Assembly (NCBI RefSeq): GCF_002934545.1
Contig: NZ_PTJA01000009.1
Span: 1-64,000, forward strand
DNA from: Lacrimispora xylanisolvens
Lineage (GTDB): Bacteria > Bacillota > Clostridia > Lachnospirales > Lachnospiraceae
DNA: 64,000 nucleotides
Direction of reading: 5' to 3'
The translations under genes were made by a program, and so were the position numbers. Within the stretch, counting starts at the first letter, position 1; each line of letters starts with the position of its first letter. Of this stretch, positions 34,933-44,164 are shown piece by piece. Below the pieces are notes generated by a model, which worked only from the letters and a program-made list of their open reading frames with translations, was not told the DNA's origin and made no database searches.

Positions 34933-36231
34933 TTATTTTTTAATAATACCATCAATCACAGCCTGGGCTTTTGCTGCAGCTTCCTCTGGCGTACTTGTAT
35001 CTGTCATTACCTCATTAAATGCCAGCGATATGGCATCCGAGATATCCGGCCACTCCGGTAACGGACCTCTTGCATTTGCATACTGCATTTCTTCAACAAA
35101 AGCGTCATATACCGGATCTCCCTTAAACTGCTTTTTAGCAATAACGGAATCAGAAGAAATATATCCCATTGCATTCATCATATAGAGGCAGGTCTCTTCG
35201 CTGGTAGCATATTTAAGGAACTGAACAGCACCTTCCTCATTGCCACCCTTAATTACTGCATAGTTTTCTCCACCCAGACCAGAAGCCTGTTTTTTATCCA
35301 TTGGAATGGGAGCAACGTTCCATTTCAGATCAGGAGCTTCCTGCCGCATGGTAGGGACCTGCCAGGTTCCGTTAATCATCATGGCTAAGTTTCCGGAGAT
35401 AAACTGATTCATGGTATCACCCTGTGTCCAGTTAATTGCTTCCTTTGTCATGGCACCGGAATCAACCAGATTTTTCACCATGGTCAGTGCTTTGATTCCG
35501 CCTTCTGAGTTTATTTCGTAGGATGTTGCACCGGTTGACCATACCCAGGGAAGGAAGTTAAAGGTTCCCTCCTCGTTTTGCAGGCTGCAGTGTGCAAATC
35601 CGGAAACCTGACCGGTTGTACATGCTTTTGCCGTGGTAAGCAGTTCATCCCATGTGGTGGGAACCTTGCATCCTGCTGCCTTTAACATATCCTCATTATA
35701 GAAAAGGAGCAGACAGTTGCTTCCGAATGGTACTCCATACAATTTGCCGTCTAACGTACAGGAATTGACAGGACCGGGATAATAGGTGCTTACATCAAAT
35801 CTTCCGGTTAAATCTGCAAAGATTCCCATGGCTGCATATGAAGCATGATCCGGATTATCGAGAATTACCAGATCAGGAAGTTCATCCGCAGATGCACCGA
35901 TGGAAAGCTGCTTCTTAAAATCGGCAAATGGTACATACTTTGCCTGTACCTTAACTTCCTTTTGTGATCCGTTAAATTCTTCAATGATATGATTCAGTGC
36001 TTTCTGATGGCCTTCTGTCTCCCAGTAGTACCAGATTGTCACATCACCTGCGGCTTCGCTCTTTTCTGTCTCCGAAGCTTTTTCACTTGCGGTTGTAGCC
36101 GCTTTCTCACTGCTTTTTGCTGTTTCCGTTTTACTTTCCGTCGCTGACACCGCTCCGCTTCCGGAACTGCACCCAGTCACCGCTCCCCCAAGCAACGTTG
36201 CAAAAAGTAAGGCTGTCATTAACTTTTTCAT
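34933..36231 (-). CDS. Oligosaccharide ABC transporter substrate-binding lipoprotein
   Basis: 432 aa from the ATG behind AAAGGAGG. Signal peptide with lipobox AVTGC, Ser/Thr/Glu-rich linker to about residue 60, then a family 1 extracellular solute-binding domain (MalE/UgpB-like) with VTIWYYWETEGHQKALNHII. It delivers an oligosaccharide to the two permeases encoded upstream. No ATPase gene is present, so a shared MsmK-type ATPase elsewhere is expected. The gene has its own promoter region. Confidence 0.92.
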   Translation of the reverse strand: MKKLMTALLFATLLGGAVTGCSSGSGAVSATESKTETAKSSEKAATTASEKASETEKSEAAGDVTIWYYWETEGHQKALNHIIEEFNGSQKEVKVQAKYVPFADFKKQLSIGASADELPDLVILDNPDHASYAAMGIFADLTGRFDVSTYYPGPVNSCTLDGKLYGVPFGSNCLLLFYNEDMLKAAGCKVPTTWDELLTTAKACTTGQVSGFAHCSLQNEEGTFNFLPWVWSTGATSYEINSEGGIKALTMVKNLVDSGAMTKEAINWTQGDTMNQFISGNLAMMINGTWQVPTMRQEAPDLKWNVAPIPMDKKQASGLGGENYAVIKGGNEEGAVQFLKYATSEETCLYMMNAMGYISSDSVIAKKQFKGDPVYDAFVEEMQYANARGPLPEWPDISDAISLAFNEVMTDTSTPEEAAAKAQAVIDGIIKK

Positions 36232-36253
36232 GTTTTTCCTCCTTTTATTTTTT

Positions 36254-36288
36254 TGTTTCAACGACTTTATTATAACGTCAATGAAACA
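36254..36288. promoter_or_regulatory. Dyad and promoter upstream of the binding-protein gene
   Basis: 12-base arms TGTTTCAACGAC and GTCAATGAAACA (10 of 12 complementary) are separated by 11 bases. The gap region holds TATAAT on the minus strand (36269-36274). The -35 region is poor. This looks like an operator over an activator- or repressor-controlled promoter; the protein is unknown. Confidence 0.55.
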
Positions 36289-36327
36289 GGGAAAAAACTC
36301 AACAAATCTTAGAAAGGGTAAATTTTC

Positions 36328-38109
36328 TTAAGTAGGAATTCGTAAAACAACTTCAGTCCCTGAGCCTTCGATGCTGTTAATCTCAATCTTCACATCATCT
36401 CCGTAATACATCTGGAGTCTGGTAATGGCATTTTCCATACCAATATGAGATGCTGCATCTGATTCCCCAAAGATCCCCCTTCTGATTAGTTCCAGTTTAT
36501 GACGCTCCATACCTTTTCCATTGTCACGAATCAGAATCCGTAATTCTTTCCCCTCCCTGCACATACTTACTTCCAGAACGTGATTGTTTTTTGTTCCTTC
36601 AAAGCCATGAAGAATGGAGTTTTCCACAAATGGCTGAAGCAACAGTTTGTGAATCCGCAGATCCATCACATCAGGATCTACATTGATGCTGCAGGTAAAA
36701 TTATTTTTCAACCGGAACTGCTGTAAATAAATGTACTTTTTCAGCCAGTCAATCTCATCCCGCACAAAAACCTCCCCGCTGCTGTCCGCAATGGCGTAGC
36801 GGAGTATGGTAGCGAGGGAGTTAATGGCATTGCTGATATCGAATTCATCCTGATCGATTGCCATCCAGTTGATGGTGTCCAGTGTGTTATAGAGAAAATG
36901 TGGATTAATCTGCGCTTCCATTGCCTTAAGCTCCGCCTGGCGCTGCATCTGCCCTGCCTTCTTTTCTTTTTTCAGTGCAGTTTCCAGCTTCTCCAGCATG
37001 TCATTAAACTGAACCGCTATGGTTTCGATTTCCACAGGCATTTTTTTGTCTGTTTCCACCCGTACCTTTAAATCTCCCTCCCGTGCTTTCTGCATGGAGG
37101 CCACCACCATCTTTACGGAGTCCACCAGACGGTCCAGTACCCCCAGTGTCAGGAGCACAGTAACCATAAGAAGAAGGAGACTTAAGGCTATAATCAGATA
37201 AATCTGATTGTTTAGGTTCTTCATTAAGCTGCCCTGATCCATTACATTCACCAGATCCCAGCCCAGGGAATCATCGTGGTAAAGCCAGACTGAGGTATAG
37301 CGTTCCTCATACAGGTTCTCTTCCCGGATAAACTTTTTGCAGGCTTCCACTTTTGAGTCCAAAGACGTCCCCTTCCCATAAAGAACTTTACCGATCTTTT
37401 CCGGTTGGCGGTAAGCAATGATACGTCCTGCCTCATCGATGATAAAATTAAAACTTTTCTCCTGATCCTGGGCCTGAACCTTGCATACGCTTTGAAGAAA
37501 TTCCTTATCAAGACTGACAATCACAATTCCATTTTCTCTATTTAGATTTCTGTAATCGATAATCCGGTGAGCCAGATGCAGGAGATAGTAATCCTCATTT
37601 GCAAATCTGGTTCCGTATTCCGTGGGGAAAATATGGGTCTGATTATCCGAGGAGACCTTCCCATACAGTTCCTCCTGGGTAAGACTGAAGCTGTTCATCC
37701 ACGAATTCTCATAGGTAGACGCAGACAGCTGGTTGTAAGTAATGCTAAGTCCCTTAGGAGTAATGATTGTTATGGACTTTATGTACTCTTTTGTATTGAG
37801 AAGTCCCCTTAAATATCTTCGCAGCTGGTTTTTTGCCACCGATGCATTCTGTTTCTGATCCAGCCGGTCCACCCACGCCACCACATCATCATTGGTATAA
37901 ATCTGGAACAACAGATCCTCATAGGATTTCAGCCTGATGGTCAGATTATTATCCATCTGCATCAGGCTTACACTGGTCAGCTCCTGGGTATTCTTTTTTA
38001 AAGTAACTGAAATGTTGTAAAAATAGTAAAAACTTAATACAAGTATGGGGATTGTAGAGGTCGCCCAGAAAAGACGGATTAATTTTTTCTTCAGACTCAC
38101 TTTTTTCAT
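36328..38109 (-). CDS. Sensor histidine kinase (YesM type)
   Basis: 593 aa from the ATG preceded by GGGAG (a TTG 15 bases upstream is rejected). Membrane segments at about residues 12-32 and 295-315, extracellular Cache-like domain between, HAMP, His_kinase H-box EAQINPHFLYNTLDT, and HATPase with DNGKGM and GMENAITRLQMYYG. It likely senses an arabino-oligosaccharide or its presence at the membrane and phosphorylates the YesN-like regulator encoded at 39989-41512. Confidence 0.92.
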   Translation of the reverse strand: MKKVSLKKKLIRLFWATSTIPILVLSFYYFYNISVTLKKNTQELTSVSLMQMDNNLTIRLKSYEDLLFQIYTNDDVVAWVDRLDQKQNASVAKNQLRRYLRGLLNTKEYIKSITIITPKGLSITYNQLSASTYENSWMNSFSLTQEELYGKVSSDNQTHIFPTEYGTRFANEDYYLLHLAHRIIDYRNLNRENGIVIVSLDKEFLQSVCKVQAQDQEKSFNFIIDEAGRIIAYRQPEKIGKVLYGKGTSLDSKVEACKKFIREENLYEERYTSVWLYHDDSLGWDLVNVMDQGSLMKNLNNQIYLIIALSLLLLMVTVLLTLGVLDRLVDSVKMVVASMQKAREGDLKVRVETDKKMPVEIETIAVQFNDMLEKLETALKKEKKAGQMQRQAELKAMEAQINPHFLYNTLDTINWMAIDQDEFDISNAINSLATILRYAIADSSGEVFVRDEIDWLKKYIYLQQFRLKNNFTCSINVDPDVMDLRIHKLLLQPFVENSILHGFEGTKNNHVLEVSMCREGKELRILIRDNGKGMERHKLELIRRGIFGESDAASHIGMENAITRLQMYYGDDVKIEINSIEGSGTEVVLRIPT

Positions 38110-38134
38110 AAGGCTCCCTCTCAATAAAAACAGA

Positions 38135-38980
38135 TTATCCCTTCACTGCACCACTTGTCATTCCCGATATAATGTACTTTTGCATAAACAAAAAAATCAG
38201 CGCCACAGGTATAATCGTAACAATGGCAAAGGCTGTTAAATAGCTCCACTTTGTACCGTACTGTCCCATAAAATTAAAGATTCCCGCTGTAATGGGCCGT
38301 TTTTTCTGGTCCAATATGAATGTCATTCCATAGGCTAAATCCCCCCAGCCGTACAGGAACGAAAAGATGGCACAGACCACCACTCCAGGCTTGGCGACCG
38401 GAAGCAGAATTCTTAAAAATGCCAGAAAGCGGGTGCAGCCGTCTATGTAAGCCGCTTCTTCCAGATCTCTTGGAACGGAAGCAAAGTAATTTTTTAAAAT
38501 GAGCACGGAAAATGGAATGCCAAGGGTTGCATCGGATAAAATGGCAGACACCCTGGTATTGTAAATATGCATTCCCTTAAACATGATAAACATGGGTGTT
38601 AAGAGGACGGAAACCGGAAGCATCTGGGTCACCAGAAAGCACAAAAGCATTCCGTTTCTCCCTTTAAAACGATATCTGGCTACGGCATAGGAAGCCGGAA
38701 CAGCCAGAATTACTGCGATTATCATGGCACCGGCGGAGATAATAAGGCTGTTTGCAAAGGAACGGAACATATTAAAATCTCCGTTTCCAACCTGGGCGGC
38801 ATAGGATTTTGTATTTAAGACATGGGGATAAAAGGTGGGTGGAATCTGAAAGATCTCCTTTTCCGTTTTTAATGAGGTGATAAAAATCCAGAAAAGAGGA
38901 AACAGAAGCAGACACAGGATCACCACCGATACCAGACATAACAGGAATTCCTTTTTTCCCTTTTTATTTCCTTTCTCCAT
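38135..38980 (-). CDS. Sugar ABC transporter permease (MalG-like)
   Basis: 281 aa, six membrane helices, binding-protein-dependent transport inner membrane component with the EAA motif at EEAAYIDGCTRFLAFLRILLP. The ATG overlaps the upstream stop by one base (TGATG); a GTG one codon earlier is also possible. It forms a heterodimer with the neighbouring permease. Confidence 0.92.
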   Translation of the reverse strand: MEKGNKKGKKEFLLCLVSVVILCLLLFPLFWIFITSLKTEKEIFQIPPTFYPHVLNTKSYAAQVGNGDFNMFRSFANSLIISAGAMIIAVILAVPASYAVARYRFKGRNGMLLCFLVTQMLPVSVLLTPMFIMFKGMHIYNTRVSAILSDATLGIPFSVLILKNYFASVPRDLEEAAYIDGCTRFLAFLRILLPVAKPGVVVCAIFSFLYGWGDLAYGMTFILDQKKRPITAGIFNFMGQYGTKWSYLTAFAIVTIIPVALIFLFMQKYIISGMTSGAVKG

Positions 38981-39879
38981 CACTCCATCTCCCCTTTCAT
39001 CGTAATTTTCAAATAGACTACGCCTACCAGAAGCAAAATTACAAGCAGTACATTGGCAGCGGAAGATCCAAGGCTGTACTGGAACATCTCAAAGGATAAC
39101 TTATAGGAATAGGTGGACAGTAAATGAGTGGAATTTACCGGTCCTCCCCCAGTCATTACATAGACCATATCATACACCTTAAAGGTATAGATAAATCCAA
39201 GCACGAGAAGTGATTCAATGGTTGTTCTCATCAAAGGAATCGTGATTTTAAAGAATTTCTGTCTTCCATTTGCACCGTCAATGGCTGCGCTCTCGTAAAG
39301 CTCCAGGGGAATGGTGGTAAGTCCTGTTGATATCAGGATTGTATTAAATGGAATTCCAATCCAGATATTGGCTGTAATCACTGCGGCCATCGCTGTTGAC
39401 GGGCTGGTAAGCCACTGAATGTTTTCTGTAATCAGCCCCGCGCTTTTCAGGAAATAATTAATAATTCCCACATCAGTGGAAAACATGAACTTAAAAATCA
39501 AAGCAGTCACTGTCATGGGAATCATCCACGGTATCATAAGAAGCCCTCTCACCGGTCTGGCAAAGGAAAAATCTTTTTGAAACAAAAGTGCCAGAGCAAA
39601 GCCAATGACAAATTGAACAACCAGGCAGCTGACTGTAAACAGCAGCGTGTTGAACATTGCTCTTAGAAATACAGGATCGTGCATCAGTTTTATGTAATTA
39701 TCAAAACCAATAAAGTCTCTGGATCCACGGACCAGATTCCTGACCGTAACATTCTGAAGACTTAAAATAAGATTGCTGACAATGGGGTATCCCACAAAAA
39801 ACAGCATATAAAGAAATGCCGGAAGTGCATACAGCAGCCCGATATTGTCATATCGGAAAAAGCTTTTGATTTGTTTCAC
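38980..39879 (-). CDS. Sugar ABC transporter permease (MalF/UgpA-like)
   Basis: 299 aa, six membrane helices, EAA motif at YESAAIDGANGRQKFFKITIP. GTG start with AAAGGAGG upstream. Encoded between the response regulator and the second permease. The 109-base gap to the regulator gene shows no terminator. Confidence 0.92.
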   Translation of the reverse strand: MKQIKSFFRYDNIGLLYALPAFLYMLFFVGYPIVSNLILSLQNVTVRNLVRGSRDFIGFDNYIKLMHDPVFLRAMFNTLLFTVSCLVVQFVIGFALALLFQKDFSFARPVRGLLMIPWMIPMTVTALIFKFMFSTDVGIINYFLKSAGLITENIQWLTSPSTAMAAVITANIWIGIPFNTILISTGLTTIPLELYESAAIDGANGRQKFFKITIPLMRTTIESLLVLGFIYTFKVYDMVYVMTGGGPVNSTHLLSTYSYKLSFEMFQYSLGSSAANVLLVILLLVGVVYLKITMKGEME

Positions 39880-39988
39880 TGAAAATAGTCCTCCTTTTAT
39901 TTATTTCCACTGAAATTATCTTACACTGTATCGCTGTTTCTCAAAATACGGGAAACCTTGAAAAGGAGGAAAAACCTAAACGCTTTCC

Positions 39989-41512
39989 CTATTTTAAAGT
40001 CTTCCTGTAATCTGCCGGAAGCTGGCCTGTCATCTCCTTGAATACCTTGCTGAAGTATTTTGGATCGGAATAGCCTACCTTTGCTGCTATTTCATACAGC
40101 TTCATATGGGTCCCGCAAAGCAGCTCCTTTGCTTTATTGATTCTGAAATTTTTCATATATGTACTGAAGGTCAGCCCCATTTCCTTATGGAACTGGGTTC
40201 CCAGATACTCAGGGGTGACATTGAGCTTGGACGCTATCTCATCCAGCGTGATACCGCTTTGATAAAATTCCTGTATCATGCTTCTGACCCGCCGGACAGT
40301 CAGATGGGTGACCTCTTTTTCTTCCTCCCTGGGTTTTATATAATCAAACAGGAAATCCGCTGCTCCCTCCAGTTCTTCTCTCCTCTTTGCATCCATAATC
40401 ATCTCCAGAAGCTTTTGCTGCTTCAATGACTCAAAATTAAAGCACCCCAATTCCTTGCCAATCCCCATAACCGCCCATAAAAAGCGGATATAGCATTCCT
40501 TAATCTCCTTGGGGGCATAAATTTTACCATCAAGAAAACTGTTATGGAATTCAGCCATAAGGGCTTTTGCCTTATCCCAGTTATCGGAACAGATCGCAAC
40601 TTTAATTCTTGTTTCCAATTCAATTGGGTAGATGCAGGGCACCGTTTGAACATGGGTAATCTTCGGGTAGGAAATGAGTATTTCCTCATCAAAGGACAGA
40701 TTCCAGTCCATATAGGGATTCAGACTGTCAAGTCCCTTTTTTAATTGTGCCACTCCCCCCACCTCTGTCCAGCCAAAGGTCATATACCTGGGTCTTTGTT
40801 TTAAAATCTGCTGCTGCAGCCACCGCTCCAGGTCATGGGCATCCTTATAATGATACAGAACCACAACCAGGGATTTTCTGTACATCAGGTCCAATATACA
40901 AAATGACAGATCCGGATACAGGGAGAAAACATGCCGCAGCTGTTTCACCGCGCTTTCCCGTTCTTCTTCATAGCGGCTCCCCAGATACACATAAATTAAT
41001 ATCAGCTTCTGAGTTTCTTCCATCTGATAACTGCGCTGCAGATAAGTGTTGATATCTGCGTCCATCTCCATGCGGCCGTTCATAAAATCATAAAGTATCT
41101 GCTCCAGCGTTCCGATCTTTGCCGGCTTTTCCTGCCTGTCCTTTTCCACCTGCAGTTCCACGTGCTCCAGCGCCTGTGCGAAATCATTGAGGGAAATGGG
41201 TTTCAGTAAATATTCTGTCACTCCAAGCTTCATCGCCTGACGGGCATATTCAAATTCGGAGTAGGCACTTAATACAATGGCTTTTGAAGTGATTCCATCT
41301 TTCACTGCATTGGACATCATTTCCAGGCCATCCATCTTTGGCATTCTGATATCCGTGATTACAATATCAGGCTTTAAGTCTTTTAACAGCCGAAGCCCTT
41401 CTTCTCCGTTCTCCGCTTCTCCCACGATTTCGTAATCCTGTCTCATTTTACCTAAAAGCTTCTGAATCCCTTCTCTGATCCGTATCTCATCCTCAACAAT
41501 CAGTAACCTCAT
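39989..41512 (-). CDS. Response regulator, REC plus AraC-type DNA-binding domain (YesN-like)
   Basis: 507 aa. Receiver with D8, phospho-acceptor D54 (TDIRMP) and YLLKP; long middle region; C-terminal AraC domain with KLNVTPEYLGTQFHKEMG and KVGYSDPKYFSKVFKEMTG. First gene of the arabino-oligosaccharide operon, which it probably activates when phosphorylated by the YesM-like kinase three genes downstream. Confidence 0.92.
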   Translation of the reverse strand: MRLLIVEDEIRIREGIQKLLGKMRQDYEIVGEAENGEEGLRLLKDLKPDIVITDIRMPKMDGLEMMSNAVKDGITSKAIVLSAYSEFEYARQAMKLGVTEYLLKPISLNDFAQALEHVELQVEKDRQEKPAKIGTLEQILYDFMNGRMEMDADINTYLQRSYQMEETQKLILIYVYLGSRYEEERESAVKQLRHVFSLYPDLSFCILDLMYRKSLVVVLYHYKDAHDLERWLQQQILKQRPRYMTFGWTEVGGVAQLKKGLDSLNPYMDWNLSFDEEILISYPKITHVQTVPCIYPIELETRIKVAICSDNWDKAKALMAEFHNSFLDGKIYAPKEIKECYIRFLWAVMGIGKELGCFNFESLKQQKLLEMIMDAKRREELEGAADFLFDYIKPREEEKEVTHLTVRRVRSMIQEFYQSGITLDEIASKLNVTPEYLGTQFHKEMGLTFSTYMKNFRINKAKELLCGTHMKLYEIAAKVGYSDPKYFSKVFKEMTGQLPADYRKTLK

Positions 41513-41569
41513 GCTTCATTCCCCTTTTATAAAACCGCTTCCAGTTTTTCCCATTGTTCTGCTGTTTTC

Positions 41570-41598
41570 ATATTACTTTAATCCATTAAAACTGTCAA
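41570..41598 (-). promoter_or_regulatory. Promoter of the GH127/YesMN operon
   Basis: TTGACA (41593-41598) and TAATAT (41570-41575) on the minus strand, 17-base spacer, directly adjoining the stop codon of the DUF2974 gene. Confidence 0.65.
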
Positions 41599-42690
41599 TC
41601 ACCCCCCCTTTTCCGTGATGCTTTTTAATGCAGAGGAAGCCATGGTTTTCAGCATCTTATGGATTAAAAACCGGGAATCCTCATCAAGATTTCTTACCCG
41701 GCCCATCATAAGCGGAATGTTTCTCTGCCATTCAGATCCGATCTGTTTGATATTCTGTGTATCTCCCGTATCCAGAACGGAATACAGAGCATTGACAAAA
41801 TGTTCCCGCTCTTCATCTGAAACTGCTTCCAGCCAGTTATGCAGAGATTTGTCCATGTATTTGGCATTTTTAGTCAGTCGTTCTACAAAAACAAAATGAT
41901 CCCCTTCCACAACCCAGGAGAACGGATCGTGCTGCAAAAGGCCGGTTCTGTTACTTTTTACAATTGAAAATTGTTCCTGGCTCTCTAACAGCATGCCAAT
42001 CACAGAGGACTGAGGTACGGTCTTTTCCACAATTTTTTGACTGCTTTCCAGTTCAAGGGTGTCTAAGGCATTTTCCTTAAAACCCGGACCATCATGGGAA
42101 TAAACCTTTAAAACCCGATCCTTCAACTGCCTGTTTAGCTTTGCATAGACATAAACCGCCAGATTACCTCCCTTGGAATGGCCGCCTAATAAAAGCTTAC
42201 CTTTAAAATTTGCAGCCACCTCTTCTACATAGCGGACAGCCTCCTCCTGAGACGGAACCGGGTATTTAAATGCCATATTAAAATCTTCTTTCCACCCAAC
42301 CAGAGTCGCATCCGTACCCCGGAATGCAATATAAGCCGTATTTTCATTCAGAAAAATGGTAACAGCGCTAAACTGTTTTTCCAGAATACAGTCCTGTTCT
42401 TCCCTGTAAAAGCCAAGAGTCAGATTCCGGTAACGAGGACTGGCAGCCATGGCAAACAAAAGCCTTAAGCTGTTTTCCTCATCCCAGACATGGCTAAACA
42501 TCTCTCGAAAATGCTCTGCTTTCAGAAGGGAGCCAATGGTGGGGAGGGTTTTACCGGGCACAAGTCCCGGCACAAACGAGGAAAGGCCAATATAGGAAAA
42601 CTTGGAAAAAATAAGACTGTCTACAGAGTGAAATGGTTTCCTGTTAAAATCTGATAATTCGCTTTCTGCATAGTTAATGATATTTGCCAT
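41599..42690 (-). CDS. DUF2974 (Mbeg1-like) alpha/beta hydrolase
   Basis: 363 aa, no signal peptide. Matches the Mbeg1/DUF2974 pattern: AYIAFRGTDATLVGWKEDF and the nucleophile elbow GGHSKGGNLAVYVYAK, as in lipase_3-like proteins. It probably hydrolyses an acyl ester; substrate and physiological role are unknown. AAGGAGA precedes the start. Transcribed toward the YesN operon promoter with no evident terminator between. Confidence 0.85.
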   Translation of the reverse strand: MANIINYAESELSDFNRKPFHSVDSLIFSKFSYIGLSSFVPGLVPGKTLPTIGSLLKAEHFREMFSHVWDEENSLRLLFAMAASPRYRNLTLGFYREEQDCILEKQFSAVTIFLNENTAYIAFRGTDATLVGWKEDFNMAFKYPVPSQEEAVRYVEEVAANFKGKLLLGGHSKGGNLAVYVYAKLNRQLKDRVLKVYSHDGPGFKENALDTLELESSQKIVEKTVPQSSVIGMLLESQEQFSIVKSNRTGLLQHDPFSWVVEGDHFVFVERLTKNAKYMDKSLHNWLEAVSDEEREHFVNALYSVLDTGDTQNIKQIGSEWQRNIPLMMGRVRNLDEDSRFLIHKMLKTMASSALKSITEKGG

Positions 42691-42782
42691 TTAAAGAATC
42701 TCCTTGTTCTGTCATAGGCCGATTATTTTATTAGTATTGGTCTCTGTTTCCATTTTATGCTTATAACTCTACGAAGCGTTTA

Positions 42783-42811
42783 TTGAAAAGCTGATGACCA
42801 GGAGCTACAAT
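42783..42811 (+). promoter_or_regulatory. Promoter of the GIY-YIG/DUF2087/CAT cassette
   Basis: TTGAAA (42783-42788) and TACAAT (42806-42811), 17-base spacer, 50 bases upstream of the first gene. Each box matches consensus at 5 of 6 positions. Confidence 0.65.
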
Positions 42812-42861
42812 GATGGAGAAAACGGCTTATGGCAGTCTGACAGAAACAGGAGGTGAGTAAA

Positions 42862-43203
42862 ATGGAAAGTTCAGCAAAAAAAGCATTAAAAGACCAGTAT
42901 AAAAACAGAATTATGACTGGAGGAATCTACCGCATACAATGCAGCAAAGACGGGTCCTACTGGTTACGAACCAGTTTTGATATGCAGGGTTCAAAAAACC
43001 GGTTTGCTTTTTCAAAGGCAACCGATTCCTGTCCCGAAATATGTATGCTAAAAACCTGGAAGCAATATGGGGCAGATTCCTTTTCCTTTGAAATTGTAGA
43101 GGAAATTGAAAAAAAAGAGACGCAGACACAACGACAGTTTTCAGATGATTTAAACACATTACTGGAGATGTGGAATGAAAAGAAAATGGAAGGAGAACAA
43201 TGA
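42862..43203 (+). CDS. Small GIY-YIG-like protein
   Basis: 113 aa from the ATG 8 bases after AGGAGG (a GTG nine bases upstream lies in that ribosome-binding site). GGIYRIQCSKDG followed by WLRTSFDMQGSKNRF and FSFEIVEEIE fits the compact Firmicutes GIY-YIG family. The GIY half is present, but YIG reads WLR, so nuclease activity is uncertain. Its stop overlaps the next start (ATGA). Confidence 0.75.
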   Translation: MESSAKKALKDQYKNRIMTGGIYRIQCSKDGSYWLRTSFDMQGSKNRFAFSKATDSCPEICMLKTWKQYGADSFSFEIVEEIEKKETQTQRQFSDDLNTLLEMWNEKKMEGEQ

Positions 43204-43478
43204 ACATGAAAGAAAAAACAGATATCAGCAACTTTCTTGATGATTCCGGAAAGATAACCAGGCTGTCCCAAAAGAATCGCTTAAGGGCGGAAATCCTTCG
43301 ATATCTGGCGGGGAAATTCCTTAATGACCGCAGCTATACAGAAAAAGAAGTAAACTCCATCTGTGAGGAATGGCATACATTTGGAGATTACTTCCTGCTT
43401 CGAAGAGAACTGATTGACAGCGGCTATCTATGCCGGGAACCAGATGGTTCCAGGTATTGGAAACCAGATTCAGAGTAA
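43200..43478 (+). CDS. DUF2087 domain protein
   Basis: 92 aa consisting almost wholly of a DUF2087 domain (GKITRLSQKNRLRAEILRYL, YTEKEVNSIC, DYFLLRRELIDSGYLCRE), a winged-helix-like module often found in regulators. It could bind nucleic acid. The gene is coupled to the GIY-YIG-like gene by a 4-base overlap, which suggests a functional pair. Confidence 0.8.
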   Translation: MNMKEKTDISNFLDDSGKITRLSQKNRLRAEILRYLAGKFLNDRSYTEKEVNSICEEWHTFGDYFLLRRELIDSGYLCREPDGSRYWKPDSE

Positions 43479-43495
43479 AACAAAGGAGATTACAA

Positions 43496-44164
43496 ATGTC
43501 AGACATAAACACTGCCTTTACTCCCATTGATTTCGACAGTTGGGATAGAAAACAGTATTTTTATTATTTTACAAAAATGCTGCCTACCGGATTTTCCATT
43601 ACCATTGAGGCAGACATTACGAATACCTACAACATGGTAAAAGAGCAAAACAAAAAATTTTTCCCTGCTTATTTGTATCTGGCTTCTAAGCTGATAACAG
43701 AGCAGCAGGAGTTTCGGATTTCATCCAAAGACGGAACGCTTGGCTGTTATGAGGTCTTACACCCCTCTTATGCATGCTTCCATCCGGATGACAAGACCAT
43801 GTCTAATATGTGGACGGAGTATGATTCCGATTTTCATACTTTTTATAATAATTATATTACGGACCAGAATCGTTTTGCCCATAATCATGGGATCTTAGCA
43901 AAGCCGGATATGCCTCCTCAGAACAGTTTTATGATAGGAATGCTTCCCTGGATCGAGTTTACAAGTTATACACCGGTTCCTTATGGAAACAGCAGCTCCT
44001 TTTTCCCGGTTCTGGAAGCAGGGAAATTTATTGACAGAGACGGCAGAAAACGAATGCCGCTATCCATTACCGTTCATCATGCTGTGGCAGATGGGTATCA
44101 TGTGGGCTTATTTCTGGATAAATTTCAATCAGGTATGGCTGCCCCTGAAAAGTGGATGGATTAA
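43496..44164 (+). CDS. Chloramphenicol acetyltransferase-like protein (CatA family)
   Basis: 222 aa, the length of type A chloramphenicol acetyltransferases, from the ATG behind AAAGGAG. The active-site signature HHAVADGYH (catalytic H195, structural D199) is intact. Family members use acetyl-CoA to O-acetylate chloramphenicol, but many chromosomal homologues do not confer resistance. Third gene after the GIY-YIG/DUF2087 pair (17-base gap). Its 3' end overlaps the convergent SGNH gene by 4 bases. Confidence 0.88.
   Translation: MSDINTAFTPIDFDSWDRKQYFYYFTKMLPTGFSITIEADITNTYNMVKEQNKKFFPAYLYLASKLITEQQEFRISSKDGTLGCYEVLHPSYACFHPDDKTMSNMWTEYDSDFHTFYNNYITDQNRFAHNHGILAKPDMPPQNSFMIGMLPWIEFTSYTPVPYGNSSSFFPVLEAGKFIDRDGRKRMPLSITVHHAVADGYHVGLFLDKFQSGMAAPEKWMD

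Noticed and set aside
39968-39992. cre-like sequence (GGAAAGCGTTTAGG) at the 3' end of the YesN-like gene
   Set aside because: It departs from the CcpA consensus at several positions and lies at the end of a coding region without a promoter, so catabolite control cannot be claimed.
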